NCBI GenBank assembly: GCA_021772595.1
Contig: JAJFLS010000503.1
Coordinates: 1 to 5,410 of the forward strand
Source of the DNA: Opitutales bacterium
GTDB taxonomy: Bacteria; Verrucomicrobiota; Verrucomicrobiia; Opitutales; Opitutaceae
Length of the DNA stretch: 5,410 nucleotides
Direction: 5' to 3'
Positions 1 through 5,410 of this stretch are shown here, in pieces. The notes under the pieces were generated by a model that did no database searches, was not told the DNA's origin, and saw nothing but the letters and a program-made list of their open reading frames with translations. The position numbers were made by a program, and so were the translations under genes. Each line of letters starts with the position of its first letter. Position 1 is the first letter of the stretch.

Positions 1-517
1 CGCCGCCAAGTTCGCCAGCGAGAAGGGCGACACGCAGATCGATCGAGAAGAAATCGAGGCGGCAAAACACGAAGCGCTCGCTCCATTCGACCGCCAGAGC
101 GACGATGCGGAGGGGGCTTACCAGATCCAGTATGCCCTTCAGGACACGATGCAAAGCCTCGTGGGAATCGTCCGCAAGGGCGAGGAGATGGAGCAGGCGC
201 TTGAGAAGATCGATGCGCTTAAGAAACAGGCCGAGGTCGTCGGAGTGATCGGCAATCGCGAGTACAATCCGGGCTGGCACACCGCGCTCGACTTGAAAAA
301 CCTCCTCACGGTTTCGGAAGCCGTCGCGCGTTCAGCGATCGAGCGTAAGGAAAGCCGCGGCGCCCAGTTCCGCGAGGATTATCCGGAGAAGAGCGACGAA
401 TGGGCGAAGTACAACAATGTCGTCCGCCGCGGACCGAACGGCGCTATGCAAATCGAGCGAGTTCCGATTCCGGAGATGCCGATCGAGCTGCAGGAAATTA
501 TAAAGGAAATGGGCTAA
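1..517 (+). CDS. sdhA: Succinate dehydrogenase / fumarate reductase flavoprotein subunit, C-terminal part (5' end outside window)
   Basis: This is the FAD subunit of complex II, which oxidises succinate to fumarate on the cytoplasmic side of the membrane and passes electrons to SdhB. The frame is already open at base 2 and gives 171 residues to a TAA stop, so only about the last quarter of a usual 600-650 residue protein is seen. The helical C-terminal domain is clear: GWHTALDLKNLL, then SEAVARSAIERKESRGAQFR and DYPEKSDEW, the usual order for this domain. The extreme end (PIPEMPIELQEIIKEMG) is like the actinobacterial/PVC type rather than E. coli SdhA. The FAD-binding domain, the flavin-attachment His and the main catalytic Arg and His residues lie upstream, so SDH and FRD cannot be told apart here. 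sdhB follows 12 bases after the stop, and its ribosome-binding region must lie inside the end of this gene. The subunit identity is secure; the direction of the reaction in vivo is not. Confidence 0.95.
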   Translation, partial: AAKFASEKGDTQIDREEIEAAKHEALAPFDRQSDDAEGAYQIQYALQDTMQSLVGIVRKGEEMEQALEKIDALKKQAEVVGVIGNREYNPGWHTALDLKNLLTVSEAVARSAIERKESRGAQFREDYPEKSDEWAKYNNVVRRGPNGAMQIERVPIPEMPIELQEIIKEMG

Positions 518-529
518 CCAATACCGATT

Positions 530-1276
530 ATGCCGAAAGCGAATTTCAGAATCTGGCGGGGCGACGCGGATGGCGGCGAGTTTAAGGAATACTCGACGGA
601 GGTCAGCGAAGGCATGGTTGTGCTCGATGCCGTTCACCAGATTCAGGCTGAAAGCGCGAACGATTTGGCTTGTCGATGGAATTGCAAAGCCGGCAAGTGC
701 GGTTCGTGTTCGGCCGAGATTAACGGCATGCCCAAGCTCATGTGTATGACCCGACTTAACGATCTGCCGCTGGACCAGGGCGTCACCGTCCAACCGATGA
801 AGACGTTTCCGCTTCTCAAGGATTTGATCACGGATGTTTCCTGGAACTATCGGGTTAAGAAGAAAATCAAGAAGTTCAAGCCGCGCGAGCCGGACAACGC
901 AGATGGCTCCTGGACAATGAGCCAGCTTGATGTCGACAGGGTTCAGGAATTTCGTAAATGCATCGAATGTTTCCTTTGTCAGGATGTTTGCCATGTGCTG
1001 CGCGAGCATCATTTGCACGATGAGTTCATCGGGCCACGCTCCTTGGTTTACACAGCCGCTTTGGAAATGCACCCTCTCGATACCGAGGATAGGGTTGACG
1101 AACTTAAAAAGGCCGAGGGGATCGGGTTCTGCAATATTACAAAGTGCTGCACCCATGTCTGCCCCGAGGAAATAAAAATAACCGATAACGCGATCATTCC
1201 GCTCAAGGAACGCGTCGCCGATCGATTCTACGACCCAATCGCCAAACTGCTGGGCATGCTGTTTGGACACAAATAA
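530..1276 (+). CDS. sdhB: Succinate dehydrogenase / fumarate reductase iron-sulfur subunit
   Basis: SdhB carries electrons from the SdhA flavin through three Fe-S clusters to quinone at the membrane. The 248-residue length is complete. The N-terminal ferredoxin domain has the [2Fe-2S] ligands C52, C57, C60 and C72 in NCKAGKCGSC...LMC. The C-terminal helical domain has CIECFLCQDVC (C144, C147, C150, C154) and later C201, C207 and C211 (C211-P). By comparison with E. coli SdhB, [4Fe-4S] would use C144/C147/C150/C211 and [3Fe-4S] C154/C201/C207; spacing matches. An extra Cys, C48, sits four residues before the first ligand. The fourth [2Fe-2S] ligand region has Cys at C60 where E. coli SdhB has Asp. 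ATG at 530 is the natural start because it gives the expected N-terminal beta strand, but the nearest purine-rich match (AAGGAA, 503-508) is 21 bases away, so translation may be coupled to sdhA. The overall sequence resembles the short actinobacterial-type SdhB (inference from memory of the family). Confidence 0.96.
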   Translation: MPKANFRIWRGDADGGEFKEYSTEVSEGMVVLDAVHQIQAESANDLACRWNCKAGKCGSCSAEINGMPKLMCMTRLNDLPLDQGVTVQPMKTFPLLKDLITDVSWNYRVKKKIKKFKPREPDNADGSWTMSQLDVDRVQEFRKCIECFLCQDVCHVLREHHLHDEFIGPRSLVYTAALEMHPLDTEDRVDELKKAEGIGFCNITKCCTHVCPEEIKITDNAIIPLKERVADRFYDPIAKLLGMLFGHK

Positions 1277-1284
1277 GAGCTATT

Positions 1285-1782
1285 ATGGATCAATTCAAAC
1301 CCCTCGCGAAAATCGCAATACCTGCGGCCATTGAAAAGGCCAAACACTACCGCTTTCTTAATGAACCCAGCGCTGCGGAGAGCATCTGCCGCGACATTCT
1401 GCGCGTTGAGCCGAACCATCAGGAAGTCCTTGTCATACTGATCTTGGCGATGTGCGATCAATTCGGCACGGGCTACAAAGTGGCACCGGGCACTGTGCTC
1501 GAGAATATCGAGCGCTTGGAAAACGAATACGAGCGAATTTACTACAGGGGAATTTCTTACGAACGGCGTGGCATGGCGAGTTTGCGAAGCGATTCGCCCG
1601 GCTCCGGTTTCATGGCCTACGATTACTTCAAGGATGCCATGGAATGCTACGAGAAGGCCGAAAAGCTAGCGCCAGATCACAACAACGATCCGGTACTACG
1701 CTGGAACACGTGTACGCGGTTGATCGAGAGAAACCACCTTGAGCCAATGCCCAAGGAAGAGTGCGAGCCGTTTCTGGAGTGA
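1285..1782 (+). CDS. Small TPR-like protein encoded in the sdh operon
   Basis: This 165-residue soluble protein starts 8 bases after the sdhB stop, with a weak AAGAG five bases before the ATG, so it is almost certainly co-transcribed with sdhAB. Two helix-turn-helix stretches look like tetratricopeptide repeats. The first is at about residues 14-47 (AKHYRFLNEPSAAESICRDI, then LRVEPNH). The second is at about 108-142 (YFKDAMECYEKAEKLAPDH, then a helix with LRWNTC). A helical linker with RGISYERRGMA lies between them. There is no signal peptide or membrane segment, and the protein is charged, so it is probably cytoplasmic. TPRs bind other proteins, and the position suggests a partner in complex II assembly or stability; that is inference only. 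I recall similar TPR genes beside sdhB in other PVC or acidobacterial genomes but cannot confirm this here. The start is secure: ATG gives a complete first helix. No known catalytic motif is visible. The coding sequence is intact and its codon use resembles that of sdhB. Confidence 0.85.
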   Translation: MDQFKPLAKIAIPAAIEKAKHYRFLNEPSAAESICRDILRVEPNHQEVLVILILAMCDQFGTGYKVAPGTVLENIERLENEYERIYYRGISYERRGMASLRSDSPGSGFMAYDYFKDAMECYEKAEKLAPDHNNDPVLRWNTCTRLIERNHLEPMPKEECEPFLE

Positions 1783-1828
1783 ACCCGGCCGGGGAGAAAG
1801 AAAGCAATCCTGCTCACGCATAGCGAGA

Positions 1829-1951
1829 TCAGTTCGCCACAGGCAATCCTTGTTCATCAGCAAAGATCAATCTGCCATCAACCAGGGATCCGGTTGCATT
1901 GTTGACTTGCGCTTCTTTCACAAAGCCCGGAAATAGCGAATTTCTATCCAT
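1829..1951 (-). pseudogene. Possible C-terminal remnant of a lost minus-strand gene (40-codon frame)
   Basis: The 167 bases between the TPR gene and the peptidase gene hold a minus-strand frame that reads from ATG (complement of 1949-1951) to TGA (1829-1831). Its last part, SLVDGRLIFADEQGLPVAN, looks like real protein. The pattern DG-x-[LI]-x-F-x-[DE]-x-x-GLP-V resembles the C-terminal tail of enolase-superfamily enzymes such as dipeptide epimerases of the YcjG type. An amidohydrolase-like segment is another possibility. The frame has no convincing ribosome-binding site, stays open only seven codons above its ATG, and that ATG shares CATG with the start of the peptidase gene. A decayed gene tail is therefore more likely than a functional small protein. 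A chance open frame of this length is also quite possible. Confidence 0.2.
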
Positions 1952-2729
1952 GCCAGCGCTCACACATTCCGGTCACGACTACAAGATTCTGAAATCTCGA
2001 TGGGAAGCGTTGAGCGAACGGAACGGCTGGAAAGTAACGGAGCTATCCAAAGAAGGAGGGCATCCCGTCCTGGTGATTGAGAACGCAGCGGCGTCCGAAA
2101 AACAACCGGGCGGCCTCTACGTTTCTGCCGGGGTGCACGGAGATGAATGCGCACCGGTCTGGGGACTGTTGCAATGGGCGGAGGAGTCGGGAAATGCTGA
2201 ATACTTCGCCGACCATCCCCTCGTGATTTTGCCCTGCCTGAATCCTTATGGTCTCGTCGAGAACACGCGCCTCGATTCTTGCGGCATCGACTTGAACAGA
2301 AACTTCCAGAACACCGACGTCCCCCTGATCAAGGCGTGGCAACAATATCTCGATGGACGCAGCTTCTGCACGGCTCTGAACCTGCATGAGGATTTCGATG
2401 CCGGCGGGATCTATCTCTACGAACTGACTCGGAGCGAATCCGTCGGCGATACTCTGCTGGCTGCGTGCGAGGAAGTCATCCCCCGCGAATCGGCAGACAG
2501 CGTCGACGGATCCGAGTTTGTGAACGGGCTGCTCAGTCGAACGGAGGGTATCGAAAAAGTGGTCGAGGAGGATCTAGACGGCTGGCCCGAGACGATCTGG
2601 TTCTATCTTCATCAAGCGACCGATTCGTTCACTTTCGAGACCCCGAGCGAGATGGATTTGGACCGGAGGATCGAGGCTCATCACAGATTCGTGGAATCGG
2701 CTTGCCTTAATTGTAGACGCGATCGCTGA
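1950..2729 (+). CDS. M14-family zinc carboxypeptidase (MpaA / succinylglutamate desuccinylase-like fold)
   Basis: The protein is predicted to hydrolyse a C-terminal amide bond with one zinc ion, as in M14 carboxypeptidases and the murein peptide amidase MpaA. With the ATG at 1950 it has 259 residues. The first two zinc ligands are H63 and E66 in GVHGDE. N98-P99-Y100-G101 follows, then the substrate-binding DLNRNF (114-119, R117). The third zinc ligand is H146 in NLHED, and the catalytic Glu is E230 in FTFETPSE. All key residues are present and in family order, so the enzyme should be active. No signal peptide or membrane segment is seen, so it should be cytoplasmic; peptide or murein-peptide recycling is a reasonable guess, not shown. 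The start is not fully certain: a TTG at 1899, behind AGGGA at 1884-1888, would add 17 residues (MLTCASFTKPGNSEFLS) with no family resemblance, whereas the ATG at 1950 has only a distant GGA. The last residues (CLNCRRDR) run into a minus-strand frame and look unusual. Confidence 0.85.
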   Translation: MPALTHSGHDYKILKSRWEALSERNGWKVTELSKEGGHPVLVIENAAASEKQPGGLYVSAGVHGDECAPVWGLLQWAEESGNAEYFADHPLVILPCLNPYGLVENTRLDSCGIDLNRNFQNTDVPLIKAWQQYLDGRSFCTALNLHEDFDAGGIYLYELTRSESVGDTLLAACEEVIPRESADSVDGSEFVNGLLSRTEGIEKVVEEDLDGWPETIWFYLHQATDSFTFETPSEMDLDRRIEAHHRFVESACLNCRRDR

Positions 2730-2839
2730 TCGAGTAATTGTCCATCGGCCGCGGTGACGGCAATTTCCTGCCATCATTGCGATACTGGACCCAAAGTTGG
2801 CGTTCTCCTTCGAATCCGATCCGAGACCGATCTGGGCTA

Positions 2840-2869
2840 TTGACCCTTCCCGCAGCTTATCCCTATTAA
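2840..2869 (+). promoter_or_regulatory. Candidate sigma-70-type promoter for fdhD
   Basis: TTGACC (2840-2845) and TATTAA (2864-2869) are separated by 18 bases, close to the consensus -35 and -10 boxes. Transcription would begin near 2876 and leave a leader of about 110 bases before the fdhD start. No operator or riboswitch-like structure is evident in the leader. Verrucomicrobial and planctomycete promoters are poorly defined, so this rests on the match alone. Confidence 0.3.
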
Positions 2870-2970
2870 TTTCACAGACTTCCACTCAAGCCGGACACCA
2901 TACCGAATTCTCGGTGTAGCTACGACGCGAATGCGGCGTGGTCGAAATCTCGAAACTGCTGCTTGAGGTA

Positions 2971-2975
2971 AAGGA
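2971..2975 (+). promoter_or_regulatory. Ribosome-binding site that supports the TTG start of fdhD
   Basis: AAGGA lies 12 bases before the TTG at 2988, slightly farther than usual. An in-frame TAA at 2979-2981 rules out any start farther upstream, and the next in-frame ATG is codon 50, which would cut into the conserved core. The TTG is therefore the best start. Confidence 0.5.
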
Positions 2976-2987
2976 CTCTAAAAACCT

Positions 2988-3812
2988 TTGGATAAAGAAA
3001 AGAAAAACGCCTCAATCGCCCAAAGCGCCGTCGCCAAACTCCATGCCGACGGGGACGCCACGACCATTTCCGATGATGTAGTCGTCGAAGAACCGCTCGA
3101 AATTCGCATCGGCAACTCCCCTTTCGTCGTAACCATGCGGACTCCCGGCCACGATGAGGAGCTTGCAGCAGGCTTCATGACCTCCGAAGGGATCACTCAT
3201 TCGAAATCCGACTTCAAGGAGATCAGCCGATGCAACCTCTCTCCAACGCCTGAAAACACGATTCGGCTACGCCTTCGAGAATCCATCGATCTCGAAGAGC
3301 TCCAATCCAATCGCTTCGGAGCGATCTCCGCGAGCTGCGGCGTTTGCGGCAAGACTTCTATCGAGTCCATTAGAAAAGCGTATCCAGATACCGATAGCAA
3401 ATGCGCCATCGATCGGAACATGCTATTGTCCCTCCCCGACAAGTTGCGAAAACATCAAGCCGTATTCGATCGCACCGGCGGACTCCATTCGTCCGGAATT
3501 TTCGATACCGATGGCAATCTCCTCTGCCTCCGCGAAGATGTGGGCCGCCACAACGCGCTCGACAAAGTCATCGGCTACGCCCTTCTCAACGATCTCTTAC
3601 CGCTGGAAAACCATGTATTGCTCGTAAGCGGACGCGTCTCCTTCGAGATCGTCCAGAAAGCCCTCGCCGCCCGCATCCCTATTGTCGCCGCTGTATCCGC
3701 CCCATCATCACTCGCGATCTCGTTCGCCCGCGACTGCGGGCAAACGCTCGTCGGCTTCCTGCGTCACCCGCAAATGAACGTCTATTCTCACCCGCAAAGA
3801 ATCAGCGATTGA
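2988..3812 (+). CDS. fdhD: Formate dehydrogenase accessory sulfurtransferase FdhD
   Basis: FdhD takes sulfur from a cysteine desulfurase and passes it to the molybdenum or tungsten bis-MGD cofactor of formate dehydrogenase, which is inactive without it. It acts in the cytoplasm. The 274-residue protein is full length for the family. It begins with a short lysine-rich lead, then VEEPLEIRIG (33-42) and TMRTPGHDEELAAGFMTSEGI (core 49-69). The sulfur-carrying loop is SCGVCGK with C117 and C120. Cofactor-binding regions follow at GGLHSSGIFD (164-173) and REDVGRHNALDKVIG (182-196), then SGRVSFEIVQKA (214-225) and a C-terminal GFLRHPQMNVY. Every hallmark is present, so it should work. It starts at TTG behind an AAGGA. 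No formate dehydrogenase or cofactor gene is in the window, so its target must be elsewhere, possibly a respiratory formate dehydrogenase or a related molybdoenzyme. The coding strand is C-rich, unlike the sdh genes. No terminator with a T-run follows; the inverted repeat at 3832 begins 19 bases after the stop. Confidence 0.96.
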   Translation: MDKEKKNASIAQSAVAKLHADGDATTISDDVVVEEPLEIRIGNSPFVVTMRTPGHDEELAAGFMTSEGITHSKSDFKEISRCNLSPTPENTIRLRLRESIDLEELQSNRFGAISASCGVCGKTSIESIRKAYPDTDSKCAIDRNMLLSLPDKLRKHQAVFDRTGGLHSSGIFDTDGNLLCLREDVGRHNALDKVIGYALLNDLLPLENHVLLVSGRVSFEIVQKALAARIPIVAAVSAPSSLAISFARDCGQTLVGFLRHPQMNVYSHPQRISD

Positions 3813-3831
3813 TGAGCAAAACAGCCAGTTT

Positions 3832-3956
3832 TTAACCACAGATTGCACAGATTTTCTATCAGCTATGAGCTAGAGCGATATTGGTCCAATCACCAAAATC
3901 TTCTTTCAATAAGTAAGCTTCAATTCATCTGCGCTCTCTGTGCAATCTGTGGTTAA
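3832..3956. repeat. 125-bp palindromic element with perfect 20-bp inverted arms (REP- or MITE-like)
   Basis: The left arm, TTAACCACAGATTGCACAGA (3832-3851), is matched exactly in reverse complement at 3937-3956, with 85 bases between. The word ACAGATT repeats within and just beyond the left arm with a 9-base period, and TCTGYG-like words recur on the right (TCTGCGC, TCTGTGC, TCTGTGG), so the arms are built from short degenerate units. Both ends are TTAA. The 85-base middle is AT-rich, with no open frame of note. The element fills most of the 180-base gap between fdhD and the sulfatase. It could fold into a long hairpin in RNA and might stop or stabilise transcripts, but it has no clean T-run typical of an intrinsic terminator. 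Such repeats are usually spread through a genome by a Y1-type (REP-associated) transposase; whether this one is repeated cannot be seen from the window. Confidence 0.85.
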
Positions 3957-3992
3957 TTAAATTCGACCATATAACACCAAAACCCACTCGTC

Positions 3993-5410
3993 ATGCTGCA
4001 ACCAACATCCTCCATCCGCAGGCTCGCTCTCGCGATTCTAGCCGCCTTCATCGCGACCTCGTCCGCCAGCGTCGCCAATCCAAACATCCTCTTCATCATG
4101 TCGGACGACCACACCTGGCAATCGATCGGCAGCTACGGGAGTCACCTAAAGGAGTTCTGCCCGACCCCGAACATCGACCGGCTAGCTAGCGAGGGCGCCC
4201 TTCTCAAAAACGTCTACTGCACAAACTCCATCTGCACTCCCAGCCGTGCATCCATTCTCTCAGGACAATACAGCCACAAGAACGGTCTCATGACCCTCGT
4301 CGATACGTGGGATCGCGATCACCAGCCCAACCTCGCTGTCGAGCTCCAGAAGACTGGCTACCAAACCGCGATCATCGGCAAGTGGCACCTCCACTCAGAG
4401 CCGGTCGGTTTCGACTACTACAACGTCCTCCCCGGCCAAGGGCTCTACTTCAACCCCTTGCTCAAAGAGAAAGGTAAACCCTGGCAGGATCACAACGACG
4501 GCGGCGAGCCCTACGAAGGCCATTCCAGCGACGTCATTGGAAATCAAACACTCAAATGGCTCAAAGAAAAACGCGATTCCGACAAGCCTTTCTTCCTCAT
4601 GTGCCACTTCAAAGCACCGCACGGAATCTGGGAAAACGCACCGCGTTTCGACACGCTCTACGCCGACAACGAAATCCCTGAACCGCACAGCCTATTCGAA
4701 GATAAGAGCGACCGATCCGATGGTTCCCGCGATTACGGGAGCACGCTTGGCCCCACAAATCAAATACGCAACCGCGTCGCTCGCATGCTAAACGATTTCT
4801 GGCCCGGCGGCCCGCTCGACATCACGGGCATGTCCAAGAAAGAACAAACCCGCGCCGCCTACCAACGCTATCTCAAAGACTACCTGCGCTGCGTCGCGGG
4901 CGTCGACGAAAACGTGGGCCGCGTCCTGGACTATCTAAAAGAACAAGGCCTCGAAGACGACACCCTCATCATCTACACCGGCGACCAAGGCCTTATGCTC
5001 GGCGAGCATGACCATGTCGACAAACGCTGGGCCTTCGAGGAATCCATGCGGATGCCCTTCATCGCCCGCTACCCCAGCGAGATCGAGCCCAACAGCATCA
5101 ACAAAGACATCATCAACAATGTCGATTTCGCTCCCACCCTCCTGGACTACGCCGGCGCGAACGTCCCCAAAGCCATGCAAGGCCGATCCTTCCGCGCGAA
5201 CCTCGCAGGCGACACTCCCGACGATTGGCGGCAATCCACCTACTACCGCTACTGGATGCACCGCGCCCACCACGACATCCCCGCCCACTACGCGCTCCGC
5301 ACCCAACGCTACAAACTCATTTTCTACTACGGCCTCGGACTCCACCCTCGCATGAACGAGATCTGGGCCCACGGCCCTGGCGAGGAAATCAACGAAGCTA
5401 ATCTCCACCA
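3993..5410 (+). CDS. Secreted type I (formylglycine-dependent) sulfatase, 3' end outside window
   Basis: The enzyme should remove sulfate esters from sulfated glycans outside the cytoplasm. About 472 residues are visible with no stop; such sulfatases are usually 450-550, so little is probably missing. Residues 1-28 form a signal peptide: R9-R10, a hydrophobic stretch LALAILAAFIA, then a likely cut after SVA at 28. The alkaline-phosphatase-like fold follows: metal ligands D38-D39 (MSDD), then the signature C81-T-P-S-R85-A-S, where C81 would be converted to formylglycine by a maturing enzyme encoded elsewhere. The second signature, GYQTAIIGKWH (122-132), supplies K130 and H132. K207 and H210 lie in FKAPHG, D331-Q332 in TGDQG, and K344 in HVDKRW. 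All catalytic and calcium sites appear intact. The sequence recalls PVC sulfatases annotated as N-acetylglucosamine-6-sulfatase or mucin-desulfating, but the substrate cannot be read here. Only the ATG at 3993 keeps the signal peptide (an in-frame TAA at 3972-3974 lies above it), and no Shine-Dalgarno sequence precedes it. Confidence 0.93.
   Translation, partial: MLQPTSSIRRLALAILAAFIATSSASVANPNILFIMSDDHTWQSIGSYGSHLKEFCPTPNIDRLASEGALLKNVYCTNSICTPSRASILSGQYSHKNGLMTLVDTWDRDHQPNLAVELQKTGYQTAIIGKWHLHSEPVGFDYYNVLPGQGLYFNPLLKEKGKPWQDHNDGGEPYEGHSSDVIGNQTLKWLKEKRDSDKPFFLMCHFKAPHGIWENAPRFDTLYADNEIPEPHSLFEDKSDRSDGSRDYGSTLGPTNQIRNRVARMLNDFWPGGPLDITGMSKKEQTRAAYQRYLKDYLRCVAGVDENVGRVLDYLKEQGLEDDTLIIYTGDQGLMLGEHDHVDKRWAFEESMRMPFIARYPSEIEPNSINKDIINNVDFAPTLLDYAGANVPKAMQGRSFRANLAGDTPDDWRQSTYYRYWMHRAHHDIPAHYALRTQRYKLIFYYGLGLHPRMNEIWAHGPGEEINEANLH

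Larger units (their letters stand above)
2707..2987 (-). pseudogene. Possible frameshifted remnant of an unidentified minus-strand gene
   Basis: The stretch between the peptidase gene and fdhD has no intact gene, but its minus strand reads like broken coding sequence in three pieces. From high to low coordinates, the first piece (2990 to 2889) ends RRSYTENSVWCPA before a TGA at 2886-2888. The second continues in the same frame from 2885 as VEVCEINRDKLREGSIAQI. The third, in another frame (2856 to 2710), reads SRIGFEGERQLWVQYRNDGR and ends MDNYSISDRVYN before a TAA at 2707-2709. Its low end overlaps the last 23 bases of the convergent peptidase gene. The mix of Trp, Tyr, Gly and acidic residues is more like protein than noise. 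One nonsense and at least one frameshift change would join the pieces. I do not recognise the family. Chance remains a real alternative, and the proposed fdhD promoter lies within this stretch. Confidence 0.25.

Noticed and set aside
332..1270. 312-residue open frame on the minus strand opposite sdhA and sdhB
   Set aside because: It lies exactly opposite a confirmed SdhB with intact cluster motifs. It shows no domain and is explained by the codon bias of sdhB leaving few stops on the other strand.
1784..1793. CCCGGCCGGG palindrome just after the TPR gene as a terminator
   Set aside because: It is a 10-base perfect palindrome without a real loop and is followed by GAGAAAGAAAG rather than a T-run, so it would not make an intrinsic terminator.
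3401..3835. 144-residue plus-strand open frame overlapping fdhD
   Set aside because: It is rich in Arg, Pro and Ser in a way typical of an out-of-frame reading, and fdhD in the other frame carries all family motifs.
3880..3890. ATTGGTCCAAT near-palindrome inside the repeat element as an operator
   Set aside because: It is a single 5-bp half-site pair with a one-base centre. No regulator is nearby and no second copy is seen, so chance explains it.
3832..3956. Inverted repeat as a CRISPR array or plain intrinsic terminator
   Set aside because: There are only two arms, in inverted and not direct orientation, with a long spacer and no T-run, so neither reading fits.
4935..5408. 157-residue minus-strand open frame opposite the sulfatase
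   Set aside because: Its Val/Gly/Ala/Asp-rich composition is the mirror of C-ending sulfatase codons, and the plus-strand frame has catalytic motifs. It is a shadow.

Overview
The window looks like part of a bacterial chromosome from the PVC group, most likely Verrucomicrobiota; a planctomycete is the main alternative. This is inferred from three things: the actinobacterial/PVC-like SdhA and SdhB sequences, a secreted type I sulfatase of the kind those phyla carry in large numbers, and an intergenic palindrome built on ACAGATT-type words, a repeat style I associate with such genomes. No marker gene here fixes the phylum. All confident genes are on the + strand.

Positions 1-1782 are the 3' end of a succinate dehydrogenase operon: the C-terminal part of the flavoprotein SdhA, the complete iron-sulfur subunit SdhB, and a small TPR-like protein, separated by 12 and 8 bases. 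SdhA and SdhB oxidise succinate (or reduce fumarate) at the membrane. The membrane anchor is not in the window and should lie upstream of position 1. The third gene has no known role; its position suggests a link to assembly or stability of the complex.

Positions 1783-2987 are looser. An intact M14-family zinc carboxypeptidase gene (1950-2729) is bordered on both sides by minus-strand reading frames that look like remains of protein-coding sequence. One is a 40-residue tail ending at 1829 and the other a frameshifted stretch across 2707-2987. They suggest that genes were lost or rearranged around the peptidase.

Positions 2988-3812 encode FdhD, the sulfurtransferase that activates formate dehydrogenase. 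It starts at TTG, and a plausible sigma-70-type promoter lies about 120 bases upstream. No formate dehydrogenase is in view. Positions 3813-3992 are intergenic and hold a 125-bp element with perfect 20-bp inverted arms ending in TTAA. From 3993 to the window end runs a sulfatase with a signal peptide and a complete active site; its 3' end is cut off. It has no stop codon in the window.

The coding strand is G-rich in the sdh genes, about balanced in the peptidase gene and C-rich in fdhD and the sulfatase, so the window may join segments of different history. I see no defence system, phage, CRISPR array or clearly new multi-gene system. The points most worth following are the inverted-repeat element, the two minus-strand remnants and the TPR gene in the sdh operon.
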